Part shown: one piece after another, positions 25,261-33,877 of the stretch
How the letters are laid out: every line of letters starts with the position of its first letter
Position numbering within the stretch: the first letter of the stretch is position 1
Origin: Colwellia sp. 75C3
GTDB lineage: Bacteria > Pseudomonadota > Gammaproteobacteria > Enterobacterales > Alteromonadaceae
Length of the DNA: 33,877 bases
Direction: 5' to 3'
Assembly (NCBI RefSeq): GCF_002836255.1
Contig: NZ_PJAU01000039.1
Coordinates: 1-33,877 of the forward strand
The notes under the pieces: generated by a model
The model's database searches: none
What the model was told of the DNA's origin: nothing
The model's input: the letters and a program-made list of their open reading frames with translations, nothing else
Translations under genes and position numbers: made by a program

Positions 25261-26657
25261 TTTATACGCTCCGCATAATTTTCTTCGCCTGACCATGAAT
25301 TCGGTCGTGTAACTCGTAATGCATCTACTAATAAGCCCATCGCGTGTAAAATTCGATACTGAGCTGAAATTTCGGTAAATTCAGCATCCAAAAAGTCACG
25401 ACGTGCTTGATATAATTCATTTTCAGTATCAAGCAAATCTAACAAACTACGTTGGCCTACTTTAAACTGTTCTTTGTAATCAGATTGGGTATCTTTAGAA
25501 GAAATCACATGCATCTTTATGTATTTTTTTTGTAAATTTAATTGCTCAAAAGCATTCCATGAAAGAATAAAACCCTCTGTCACTTGTCGATGTACACTAC
25601 TATTTAACTCTTTAGCCTCGCTTATTTTATAAGCTGTTTCTTTTGTATAAGCATCATGTTTACCACCAGAAAAAAGGTTGTAAGAAACTCGTAACATTGC
25701 GATAACTTCATTATTTGCTCCACCAACATCTCGACTAGTAATAGAATTACCATCCTCACCATCTAAATTGTCATTGTAATTAGCATTGACCTCAAAGGAA
25801 ACTTTCGGGTAATAATTTGATTTAGCTGCTTTATACTGTGCACGTGCAGCGTCAATATCATTCACCGCTGACTTAACGACAGGATGATTTTTGAGTGTTA
25901 ATTTAAGCCCCTCTCTTTCAGTTTTAGGTAATAAAGAAGCATCAGGAAACGGGATCACCAAATTATCAGGACGTTGTTCAACCACTCGGTAAAAAGTCAC
26001 CTCTCCGTCTAAATAATTGTTTTTAGATGCAATTAAGTTAGAGTAAGCCTTTGCAAGACGACCATTAATTTGTGAAAGGTCTGCAGAGCTACTGAAGCCA
26101 GAGTCTGTACGCTGTTTAATTTGTTCGTAAATATCTTGATGGGCTGCCAGATTTTTCTCGGCCAGTGCTACCAATTGTTTAGACTTAATAAGGTCAATAT
26201 AAACTTTACTTACGCGTAATGCTAAATCTTCAGCAATACCATGTAAACGCCATTGTTCAGCTCTTGTTGCATAAGTAGTACGTTCAACTTCACTGCTAGT
26301 ATGAAAACCACTAAAAATCTCTTGCCTTAAGCTCAGACCAATTTCACTTCGTTGTAATTCAGCAGTACCTTCCCCATCAGTCCCTATTTGTCGACGTGTG
26401 CTGGGGCTATCTGTATATTCATAACCAATACCTGCAGTTATATCAACCGTTGGCAAATAACCTGATTTCGCCTGTTCTATTTGTTTTTCACTCACTTTAA
26501 AACGTGTATACGCAGCACGTAATTCAGGATGAGTATCGAATGTAAAAGCAACCGCTTGTTCGAGTGATTGAGCATTTACAGTCGTTTGAAAAAACATCGC
26601 AAAACATAAAAGCTTCAGACCTTTAATTTCTACTCGCTTAAAACATTCTTTTTTCAT
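25257..26657 (-). CDS. lapE: TolC-family outer membrane channel of the type I secretion system (LapE/AggA type)
   Basis: The 466-residue protein has a signal peptide (about 1-29, ending VNA) and the two repeated outer-membrane-efflux domains of TolC proteins (about 30-235 and 245-440). Landmarks include the start LEQAVAFTFDTHPELRAA, YEQIKQRTDSGFSSSADLSQ and the second-half match YKEQFKVGQRSLLDLLDTENEL. It forms the outer-membrane pore that the giant adhesin passes through and, in Lap systems, stays plugged in while it is retained. The next gene overlaps it by 4 bp. The upstream LapC-type gene ends 126 bp before its start, in a stretch with no clear terminator. Confidence 0.92.
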   Translation of the reverse strand: MKKECFKRVEIKGLKLLCFAMFFQTTVNAQSLEQAVAFTFDTHPELRAAYTRFKVSEKQIEQAKSGYLPTVDITAGIGYEYTDSPSTRRQIGTDGEGTAELQRSEIGLSLRQEIFSGFHTSSEVERTTYATRAEQWRLHGIAEDLALRVSKVYIDLIKSKQLVALAEKNLAAHQDIYEQIKQRTDSGFSSSADLSQINGRLAKAYSNLIASKNNYLDGEVTFYRVVEQRPDNLVIPFPDASLLPKTEREGLKLTLKNHPVVKSAVNDIDAARAQYKAAKSNYYPKVSFEVNANYNDNLDGEDGNSITSRDVGGANNEVIAMLRVSYNLFSGGKHDAYTKETAYKISEAKELNSSVHRQVTEGFILSWNAFEQLNLQKKYIKMHVISSKDTQSDYKEQFKVGQRSLLDLLDTENELYQARRDFLDAEFTEISAQYRILHAMGLLVDALRVTRPNSWSGEENYAERIK

Positions 26658-26783
26658 AGTAATCCATTTTTATTATATCAACTGTTATATGAGTCTTTAT
26701 TTAGCAATTGATCATATAAAGTCTCTAAATTTTAATCGTCTAGCATAAATATTACTTACGCTTTACTCGTCTGCTATTCGCTT

Positions 26784-28157
26784 TTAATACTCTCTGAGCG
26801 CAAGTTCTTTAGCGCGTAAAAGCGGATTTAATATATATTCAAGTACCGTTCTTTTACTGATCATTACATCAACACTGGTCATCATTCCAGGAATAATTTT
26901 CATCTCTACATCATCCCTATTACGAATGCTTGATTCAGTTGTTCTAACTCTTATTATATAAAAGCTATTACCCTCGTCATCCTGTGTCGTATCGGCACTA
27001 ATATGTTCAACAACACCTTCAAGGCCACCATAACGTGTAAAGTCGTATGCGGTTACTTTTACCTTTGCTGGTAAACCTACATGGATAAAAGCAATATCTT
27101 TAGGGATAATTTTTGCTTCTACCAATAACTTGTCTTCTGAAGGCACTATTTCTAATAAAACTTCCCCCGGCTTAACAACTCCACCAAGTGTTGTTATGTG
27201 TAATGTTTTCACCGTACCTATAACTGGAGATAATATGAGTGCTTTACTCACTTTATCTTGAGCGCCTACTTGCGCTTCATTTAAACGTGAAAGCTTAGAT
27301 TGTAATTCATTTAATAATGCACGAGCATCCGTACGATATTTAAAAACAGCTTCTCGACGCTTTAGTACTGCTTCTTCAAAGGTAGCTTTTACTTTAGGTT
27401 TTAATAAACGTAATGCATTTAATTCACCTTTTATGTCATTGACAGTACGTTGTAATTTTAATAATTCAACTTCAGGTACTATTTTTCTTTTTGCTAGGGG
27501 AATCGTTAATTTGAGTTCTCTATTAACAAGCATCAAGCTGCTTTTAAGCGTAGATATTTTAGACGTTAATTCTTTAATCTCTTGCTCTCGCTGTTTTATT
27601 TGTTGCCCTTGAATCGCGACTTGATTTTCAATGTTATTTAAACGTGTATTATACTCATCTTGGTTACGAGCAACAAGTTGAGGCGAGTTAGTGTTAAGGT
27701 CTTCTGGAAATTCTAATTGTGTTTTTTCTATTTTTACTTGAAGTTGCCAAGCGTCGACATCAGCCACGAGTACGTTACTAAGCTCAGTGCGTAGGCGAAT
27801 GATGTTTGCTCGTAGTGCATCCACTTCTTGTGTTTGTTGCGCCATATCAGATCGGAACCGTGTATCATCAATACGGGCTATAATTTGACCTTTGGTTACT
27901 TGCATTCCCTCTTTGACATATAATTCTTGTAATATACCGCCATCAAGGCTTTGAATTATTTGTACCTGTGATGAAGGAATTATTTTTCCAACACCACGTG
28001 TTACGCGGTCGAGTTCTGCAAAATACGCCCAAATAATAAAACACGTAAAAAACGCAGCCAACGACCAGATAGTTAAACGGTGTACAGTAGGGGTTTGCGT
28101 TAAAATGGCACCATAAACATCATCCGCCATCTCTAAATCTTCTTTACTTATTTTCAT
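26784..28157 (-). CDS. lapC: HlyD-family type I secretion periplasmic adaptor (LapC type)
   Basis: The 457-residue product has one transmembrane helix (about 32-48, FFTCFIIWAYFAELD), followed by a lipoyl-type segment (VGKIIPSSQVQIIQS, LDGGILQELYVKEGMQV), long alpha-helical coiled-coil arms (about 125-305), and the second lipoyl/beta-barrel region with SPVIGTVKTLHITTLGGVVKPGE. It bridges the inner-membrane ABC exporter and the TolC-type channel. The C-terminus has the conserved PGMMTSVDVMISKRTVLEYILNPLLRA pattern split by a short loop. The start ATG 28157 overlaps the TGA of the exporter gene by four bases. Confidence 0.93.
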   Translation of the reverse strand: MKISKEDLEMADDVYGAILTQTPTVHRLTIWSLAAFFTCFIIWAYFAELDRVTRGVGKIIPSSQVQIIQSLDGGILQELYVKEGMQVTKGQIIARIDDTRFRSDMAQQTQEVDALRANIIRLRTELSNVLVADVDAWQLQVKIEKTQLEFPEDLNTNSPQLVARNQDEYNTRLNNIENQVAIQGQQIKQREQEIKELTSKISTLKSSLMLVNRELKLTIPLAKRKIVPEVELLKLQRTVNDIKGELNALRLLKPKVKATFEEAVLKRREAVFKYRTDARALLNELQSKLSRLNEAQVGAQDKVSKALILSPVIGTVKTLHITTLGGVVKPGEVLLEIVPSEDKLLVEAKIIPKDIAFIHVGLPAKVKVTAYDFTRYGGLEGVVEHISADTTQDDEGNSFYIIRVRTTESSIRNRDDVEMKIIPGMMTSVDVMISKRTVLEYILNPLLRAKELALREY

Positions 28158-30349
28158 ACTTTACTCCTTTCTTTAGGAGCCACATTTAACATTCCACTTT
28201 TCAGCTGTTTTAAGATGTCGGCTTTATCACCATCGGCGACTAAATGCCCATTATCTAAGACGATAATACGGTCGACCAACTCTAATAAATGCATTTTATG
28301 TGTAATAAGCAATAATGTACGGTTTTCTGCTGTTTGTTTCATCGATTTAATAAAGAGTTTTTCCGCACGTGCATCTAAACTTGCCGTTGGCTCATCTAGT
28401 AGTAACATTTGGGGATCATTTAAAATAGCACGGGCTAAAGCAACGGCTTGGCGTTGACCTCTAGATAGTGACAACCCGCCCTCTCCAACTTGTAGCTCTA
28501 GTCCTTGTGATTCCATATCCGTAAACAAGTTAACACCAGAAAGTTGTACTGCTCTCATTAATTGATATTCAGTTACCTGTTTAGTACCAAAGAGGATGTT
28601 ATCTTTAATTGAACCATGAAAAAGTACAATATCTTGCGGTAGGTAACCTATATTTCGGCGAAGGTCGCTAGGATGGAGCTGCCCTTGATGCATGCCATCA
28701 TAACGGATACTGCCTAGTTTGGGTTGAAACAAACCTAGCACCAATTTAGCCAGTGTAGTTTTTCCTGAGCCATTACGGCCAATAATAGCTATTTTATCAC
28801 CCGGAGATATCTTCAGTGATAAGGGATATATTGCCGGTTTTTCAATATCTGGATAGTTAAAATTAACATGCTCTAAAACAATATTACCTTCAAGTTTTGC
28901 ACGGCTAGGCAGGTGCCCTTTATTTTCAAATTCACTTTCTTGGTTCATAATGCCATCAAGCTGCCTTAATGAACTCACGGTTTGATTATACCTTGTCATT
29001 AACGAAGCTATTTTAGCCATTGGTCCAACAGCGCGGCTTGACAACATCACTGCGGCAATAATACCACCCATTGAAATAAGCCCATCTGAAACGCGATATA
29101 CGCCCAAGATAATAACGGCAACAACAACCATCTGTACAATAAAGCTAGAAAAGTTGGCGACTGAGTTGGTAATGACTTTGGTTTTAAGCTGCCAATTAGA
29201 AGTATGCCCCAGCATTTGTTGCCATGCATTTTGAACTATACCTTCCGCACCGTTAGCTTTAATTGATTCTAATGATGAGAGACTTTCAACTAGGTGCCCG
29301 TGTCGTAAGCCAGAAAACTTATTACTCTCTTCAATAGCATGTCGTAACTTTGGTTGCACTAAAAAGGCATAACCTAGAATTAATACGGTAGCGAGTACTG
29401 AAAATATGGCTAAATCTCCAGCGACCAGATAGATAATAAAGACAAATAATATAGAAAAAGGTAAATCAACTAATGCTGTAATTGTTGCTGAAGATAAAAA
29501 ATCACGTACACTTTCAAATTCACCTATCTGTTTTGCCATCCCGCCGACACTGGGTGATTTTTTCTCTAATGAAATACCGATTACTTTGGCATAGAGCTTA
29601 GAAGAAGTTTGTATATCTATTTTTTTCCCCGCAACGTCAATTAAGTAGGATCTTAATTGTTTCAGAATAAAATCAAAAATGTAGGCTAGGCTTGCACCTA
29701 TAGCGAGTACCCATAAACTTTCAAAAGCTAAGTTAGGGACAATTTTATCATAAATATTCATAACTAATAACGGTGAAACTAAGGCGAATATATTAACTAA
29801 AATAGAGGCGATTATTACATCACGGTAAATAGGAGCAGACTCACGGATAGTATCCCATAACCAATGTTCTTGAGTATCGCCAATGTGCACATCAAAATCA
29901 CGATCAGCATGGTATTTTTGCTTAATTAAAAACAGATACCCTACATAAACAGATTCTAACTCTTCAATAGTTAACTGCTCTTCTCCCCCTGTTTCCGGCA
30001 ATGAAATAATAGCTATATTAGCTTTGAAATTTAGGGATTGTAGAATGCATGCTTTTTGATCTTTAAGCATTAATATACAGGGAAGTAACATCTGGGGAAT
30101 ATTATCAAGACTTTTACGGCTTAATTTAGCACTTAAACCTGCACGTAAAGCAGCTTGTGGTAATAACTCGGGTGAGAGCACACTACTAGTCAATGGCAAA
30201 CCAGCGGCTAGCGCTTCAGCTGAACAAGGGTTACCAAAATGCTCACTTAATAAGACTAAACAATCTAAAAGTGGATCTTCACTAACACGTTGTGAAGCGT
30301 TAATTTTCCATTGTGACTGTGCTGATGTCATGTAAATGCTTGAATCCAT
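28154..30349 (-). CDS. lapB: Type I secretion ABC exporter, permease-ATPase fusion (LapB type)
   Basis: The 731-residue inner-membrane protein has an N-terminal C39-like domain (about 20-150), six membrane helices (about 170-450) and a C-terminal ATPase (about 490-725). The C39-like domain reads DPLLDCLVLL and does not keep the catalytic Cys-His pattern of true C39 proteases, so it should bind its substrate without cutting it, as in HlyB. Walker A is GRNGSGKTT (from residue 524), the signature is LSRGQRQ (about 627-633) and Walker B is MLLLDEP (about 645-651). It exports the giant RTX adhesin encoded upstream. The gene starts 195 bp after the adhesin's stop, beyond a hairpin terminator. Confidence 0.94.
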   Translation of the reverse strand: MDSSIYMTSAQSQWKINASQRVSEDPLLDCLVLLSEHFGNPCSAEALAAGLPLTSSVLSPELLPQAALRAGLSAKLSRKSLDNIPQMLLPCILMLKDQKACILQSLNFKANIAIISLPETGGEEQLTIEELESVYVGYLFLIKQKYHADRDFDVHIGDTQEHWLWDTIRESAPIYRDVIIASILVNIFALVSPLLVMNIYDKIVPNLAFESLWVLAIGASLAYIFDFILKQLRSYLIDVAGKKIDIQTSSKLYAKVIGISLEKKSPSVGGMAKQIGEFESVRDFLSSATITALVDLPFSILFVFIIYLVAGDLAIFSVLATVLILGYAFLVQPKLRHAIEESNKFSGLRHGHLVESLSSLESIKANGAEGIVQNAWQQMLGHTSNWQLKTKVITNSVANFSSFIVQMVVVAVIILGVYRVSDGLISMGGIIAAVMLSSRAVGPMAKIASLMTRYNQTVSSLRQLDGIMNQESEFENKGHLPSRAKLEGNIVLEHVNFNYPDIEKPAIYPLSLKISPGDKIAIIGRNGSGKTTLAKLVLGLFQPKLGSIRYDGMHQGQLHPSDLRRNIGYLPQDIVLFHGSIKDNILFGTKQVTEYQLMRAVQLSGVNLFTDMESQGLELQVGEGGLSLSRGQRQAVALARAILNDPQMLLLDEPTASLDARAEKLFIKSMKQTAENRTLLLITHKMHLLELVDRIIVLDNGHLVADGDKADILKQLKSGMLNVAPKERSKV

Positions 30350-30459
30350 GAAATTATTATTTAAGTATATAACTTATAGGGAGTTATATGAGTGATAGTT
30401 ATTAATATTATAGAAAAAGACCGATGCTCGGACTAAATTTACTCGTAAAAAATAAGTAA

Positions 30460-30488
30460 GTAATGGAAATGTTTTTTATTTCCATTAC
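30460..30488 (-). terminator. Hairpin between the adhesin gene and the exporter gene
   Basis: GTAATGGAAAT (30460-30470) and ATTTCCATTAC (30478-30488) pair perfectly over 11 bases around a seven-base loop. On the minus strand TTACTTATTTTTT follows. This would end or weaken transcription after the adhesin gene, so the secretion genes probably get their message from read-through or their own promoter. Confidence 0.75.
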
Positions 30489-30544
30489 CTTAACTTAATT
30501 CATAAATGCCCACTCAACCCACGTCGGTTAGCATCCGCTTATAG

Positions 30545-33500
30545 TTACTCGTCAGGAATAGGATCTATCGTTACCATATCCACAACACTACTATCACCAA
30601 TAAATAGTGAGCCTTCATGGGAACCCGTTAACATATCGTTGATAATATTAACGTCATCACTGCCCAAGTCAACGCCATCTAAAACGATAGTTTGTGATAT
30701 TTCATCTCCACCTTCTGCATGTACCGTAATAGTTGTGTCTGTGCCATTGCTATCAAAATCGAGGAAATCATTAAGATTATCACCATCGCTAATATGTAGA
30801 ATATCACTAAGATCAAGTACATCTTCATTTAAATCGAAATCACTGACATGGTCAACACCAGAGTCATTTTCTAACCAAACAAAGGTATCTTCACCCGTTC
30901 CACCAATAAGAAAATCATTACCTTCTCCGCCACTTAAATAGTCATCGCCTGATCCACCGGAAAGTACATCATCACCATCGCCACCGATAAGAACATCCTC
31001 ACCAGCTTGACCATCAAGATATAAGGTGTTGTTACTTAAATAAGCTTTTGCTCCGTCATTACCGTCAGATATATAAGTCCCAAAGAACTCAGAGCCATCA
31101 CTCATGGTAACCGTAATCTCAGCACCAATTAAATCGGATCCAACGTCGCTACCTAAATCATCGGTATCAAAAGCAAAATTAAACATCTCACCTTCAGTAA
31201 AGTCACCATCGGTAAAATTAGCTACAAGTAAACTACTATTAGAGTCCATACTATCAAAAACGTCTGTCTGAGTAATATCTGTTGAGCTATTGTTATTAAA
31301 GTTACTAATTTGATCATAATCCCACACAGCATCGTTATCTATATTGGCAAGGTTAATCGATATTTGGCTAACTGACAATCCAGCCATTGTTAATCCTTCA
31401 AATGCAAATTGATTACCCGTGTTATAGGTATCCCCTGCTAGTACAGTAGAGCTCATGATAAGTGTAACAGCAGGGTTAGCTGTCGATTCACCGAGAATGA
31501 TATCATTCTCATATCCCCCGATCAGCTGTGATGAATTTTGATAATTCATGGTCACTGTAGCAGTATCAGAGGCATTATTACCTTCTATCGTGTAGTTAAA
31601 ATCGTTACTTGTGTTTCCAGTACCTACGATAACAACACCATTATTAAAGGTTACATCATCACCATTTACACTTGTTATTTGAGCCTTGTTTGGTAATGCA
31701 TCACCATGTGTAAGGTAAGATCCATCAATAGTAATAGGTGTATTTTCATCCATATTAGTAATAACATTATTTACATTAGCATCGAGACCTGCATAGTAAT
31801 CAATATGGAGCTCTAACAACATGCTATCAGTATCTCCATCACCATCAACTACCGTTACCTCAATAGCTTCTATTTCGTTAAGAACATTCTGGTTTACATT
31901 AATACTATAATTGTACTTCCCTGTTAAGAAGTTAAGTGTAAAGACTCCTCCTAGTTCAGTGTCGTCTGTGCCGATCTCAATATTTGGATTAATACCATCA
32001 TATACATAATCAACTCCATTAATAGTAAATGATTGGATATTGCCACCATCAGCACCAAGACTGACACCACCATCAGCAGTAAGAATCGTTAATTCTCCAC
32101 CAATACTATTGTTGTCGAAATATGAAATGACTGTAGCAGTCAGATCTGCGGCATTATCAACAACAACCGCATAATCACTACTATCATCAGGCGAAGCCGT
32201 TGAGTATGCAATAGGTAATAATTCACTAAGTGGCGCATCACCAATACCAATAGCAAAGGATAAATCATAGGTACTGTCTTCCCCTTCTGAGCCACCTAAA
32301 TATGTTTCCCAAGAAGCTTCAAGAACACTATCAACGTTTGCGTTACTGGTTGGTACACCATCTGATATAAAATAAACGAAACTTTGATCGGCTGTAGGTA
32401 ATGGTCCACTATCAATCACCTCCTGAAGAGCGAGGTTATAATAGGTGCCCCCAGAAGCAGATAGCTCATTTAAAGTGTTAATGGCAGTATCTATATCATC
32501 TTCAATCCAACTTGAGTTTTCAATAGTTGTACCTGAAAATGTGACAATTTGAATATTAACATTACCAGTATCGTCAACCTCGTTAATTAGTGCAGTTAGA
32601 GATTCAACAGCAGTTTCAAGGTAAGTTTTTCCATTACCCGCAGAGTCATCCATACTGCCAGACAAATCGAGTACAAAAGTTAAATTGGTAGTGGTCGGAT
32701 CGGCGTCAGAGAACAAATTTTGACTTCTATCTTTGACTACAGGTATATCATCTATGACATTTATAACCAAATTAGCACTAGATGAATCACCCAACGAATT
32801 TTCAACCATATAGCTGATAGATTCAGAAATATTATCACCAGATGAAACTGTCGTTAATTCATACTCATAATATCCAGCACGTTGACCATTAGTGCCATCC
32901 ACGTGCACAGTCAAATTACCATAAGTGGTAGCCATTGAAATGAGACCACTCACTGGTGTTATCCCCTCAACTGCTATTATGTTGGTCGAACTACTGATGC
33001 CGGAATCATTGTCGAGTAAATTACCAACTGTGATATTACCACCACCGCTAGCATCAGAGCCTGCGTCGAGCCCAGATTCAGCAACAACACCCGTATCGTC
33101 TAGTGCAATAGGGGTTGAATCTTGATTAACAGTTAACGTAGCAGAAAGACTAATAGAGCCATCCGCATCAATAAGTGTGTATATAAATTCATCGGTTGAT
33201 ACCGGAGGATTATCAGATTCAATTAGAGTAGACGTATATTCGTAATTACCATCTTTCTCTATAACCAATGTACCCGTAGCAGTTATAATTGTGACTGAAT
33301 CTAGTACGGCACCTTGATCATCTATAAATGAATAATCAACATTATCAAAGGTAATGTTATGCAAGAAAGTTGTGTCTGCACCTAGGGTATCAATACCATC
33401 AGTTCCGCTGCCAAGAATTACATTACCGTATGCCGTGCCACCAAAGCCGACACTATCAGTATCATCAGCAGTAACTGGTGCTGTATCACTAATATCTATG

Positions 33501-33877
33501 TATACGGTTGCCCACTCAGAATTAATTACACCGTCACTGGCTTTGTAAACAAATGAATCTGTTGAATTTATATTAGTGTGATCATAACTATCCGGTGCGG
33601 TATAGGTGAAAGAGCCGTCAGCAAAGAGTAAAACGGTACCTCCTAAAGCTGTTGTAATCGTATTACTACCATCAACAATAATGCCCGAATTACCAGCCCC
33701 TGGATCTGTTGGCGCAAACTCGACAGAATTAAATGATGGGCTATCTATATCTGAATCATTACTTAGTATACCGTTTGAGGAACTTACATTTAGTACAGAT
33801 CCCTCTACAACGGTATATGAATCATTTTCAACCGTCGGTGCATCGTTAACATCACCGACATTCAGGATGAAAGCTTC
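30545..33877 (-). CDS. Giant RTX adhesin of the LapA/BpfA type, C-terminal part (5' end outside window)
   Basis: The frame is open from the window edge (33877) to TAG/TAA at 30545, giving 1110 residues; a TTG at 33364 is internal and not the start. The visible part begins with cadherin-like repeats ([38 protein letters not shown] split) of the kind seen in T1SS-143 and VCBS adhesins. A VWA domain lies at about 398-590, with its MIDAS motif D404-L-S-G-S408 intact. More beta-sandwich repeats follow, then nonapeptide RTX repeats (about 957-995, [20 protein letters not shown]) that bind calcium outside the cell, and a C-terminal type I secretion signal. It is the surface anchor that mediates biofilm attachment. 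The N-terminal retention module and the LapG cut site lie beyond the window, so the full size is unknown. Confidence 0.9.
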   Translation of the reverse strand, partial: EAFILNVGDVNDAPTVENDSYTVVEGSVLNVSSSNGILSNDSDIDSPSFNSVEFAPTDPGAGNSGIIVDGSNTITTALGGTVLLFADGSFTYTAPDSYDHTNINSTDSFVYKASDGVINSEWATVYIDISDTAPVTADDTDSVGFGGTAYGNVILGSGTDGIDTLGADTTFLHNITFDNVDYSFIDDQGAVLDSVTIITATGTLVIEKDGNYEYTSTLIESDNPPVSTDEFIYTLIDADGSISLSATLTVNQDSTPIALDDTGVVAESGLDAGSDASGGGNITVGNLLDNDSGISSSTNIIAVEGITPVSGLISMATTYGNLTVHVDGTNGQRAGYYEYELTTVSSGDNISESISYMVENSLGDSSSANLVINVIDDIPVVKDRSQNLFSDADPTTTNLTFVLDLSGSMDDSAGNGKTYLETAVESLTALINEVDDTGNVNIQIVTFSGTTIENSSWIEDDIDTAINTLNELSASGGTYYNLALQEVIDSGPLPTADQSFVYFISDGVPTSNANVDSVLEASWETYLGGSEGEDSTYDLSFAIGIGDAPLSELLPIAYSTASPDDSSDYAVVVDNAADLTATVISYFDNNSIGGELTILTADGGVSLGADGGNIQSFTINGVDYVYDGINPNIEIGTDDTELGGVFTLNFLTGKYNYSINVNQNVLNEIEAIEVTVVDGDGDTDSMLLELHIDYYAGLDANVNNVITNMDENTPITIDGSYLTHGDALPNKAQITSVNGDDVTFNNGVVIVGTGNTSNDFNYTIEGNNASDTATVTMNYQNSSQLIGGYENDIILGESTANPAVTLIMSSTVLAGDTYNTGNQFAFEGLTMAGLSVSQISINLANIDNDAVWDYDQISNFNNNSSTDITQTDVFDSMDSNSSLLVANFTDGDFTEGEMFNFAFDTDDLGSDVGSDLIGAEITVTMSDGSEFFGTYISDGNDGAKAYLSNNTLYLDGQAGEDVLIGGDGDDVLSGGSGDDYLSGGEGNDFLIGGTGEDTFVWLENDSGVDHVSDFDLNEDVLDLSDILHISDGDNLNDFLDFDSNGTDTTITVHAEGGDEISQTIVLDGVDLGSDDVNIINDMLTGSHEGSLFIGDSSVVDMVTIDPIPDE
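30889..31010 (-). repeat. RTX nonapeptide repeats (GGxGxDxLx) of the adhesin
   Basis: About four consecutive nine-residue units of the RTX type ([36 protein letters not shown]) are encoded here. They form a calcium-filled beta roll after secretion and lie just before the C-terminal export signal. Confidence 0.9.

Noticed and set aside
25261..25296. Upstream extension of the OmpA-like lipoprotein
   Set aside because: It would put a basic stretch before the lipoprotein signal and ignore the GGAG-ATG signal and the ATGA overlap at 25257-25260.
28154..30349. The exporter's C39 domain as an active leader peptidase
   Set aside because: The catalytic Cys-His arrangement of true C39 peptidases is not seen, and RTX adhesins carry no double-glycine leader to cut.
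30889..31010. Short regular repeats as a CRISPR or satellite array
   Set aside because: They are in-frame coding repeats giving the RTX nonapeptide; the same applies to the VDP repeats at 20090-20134.
33362..33364. TTG as the start of the adhesin gene
   Set aside because: The same frame continues without a stop to the window edge and encodes further adhesin repeats there, so this codon is internal.

Overview
The window looks like part of a chromosome from a low-GC marine gammaproteobacterium of the order Alteromonadales, with Colwellia, Thalassotalea or a near relative most likely. The reasons are AT-rich DNA, a secreted vibriolysin-type protease with two PPC domains, PEP-CTERM sorting, an ExeM-type nuclease, a Lap/Bpf adhesin operon in the gene order I recall from Shewanella, and a MITE-like element with ends containing TACCAA(A/T)TTGATTAA. 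This placement rests on recall, not on a search. No tRNA, rRNA, CRISPR array or transposase gene was seen.

Layout. Bases 1-7804 hold a secreted M4 metalloprotease (+), an orphan periplasmic binding protein (-), a three-gene PhnD/PhnC/PhnE-like ABC transporter (+) whose binding protein resembles the putative-selenate subfamily, and an orphan membrane protein (+) whose C-terminal half resembles a type IVb pilin. Bases 8034-11244 are a compact operon of a YfbK-like VWA lipoprotein, an ECF sigma factor and a single-pass protein with the look of an anti-sigma factor. Bases 11434-13951 pair a type-2 thymidine/AMP phosphorylase with a divergent PRPP synthetase, a possible salvage route through ribose phosphates. 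Bases 14143-16904 hold a small unknown gene, a MITE-like repeat of about 312 bp and a KefB/KefC-type antiporter.

From 16876 to the right edge all genes lie on the minus strand. A 1322-residue secreted nuclease carries an endonuclease I domain, a lamin-tail domain, an EEP nuclease domain and a C-terminal dockerin-like module. It is followed 39 bp later by a small PEP-CTERM protein with a cohesin-like fold. I infer that the two form a cohesin-dockerin pair that holds the nuclease at the cell surface; this is the most interesting hypothesis in the window.

The last 12 kb is a large-adhesin system. In transcription order it runs: adhesin (C-terminal 1110 residues only, the 5' part lies beyond the window), LapB-type ABC exporter, LapC-type adaptor, TolC-type outer membrane channel, OmpA-like lipoprotein, LapG-type periplasmic protease and LapD-type c-di-GMP receptor. 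By analogy with Pseudomonas Lap and Shewanella Bpf, the exporter delivers the adhesin to the surface, LapG can cut it loose, and LapD sequesters LapG while c-di-GMP is high. With the nuclease beside it, this half of the window appears devoted to biofilm matrix and surface life.
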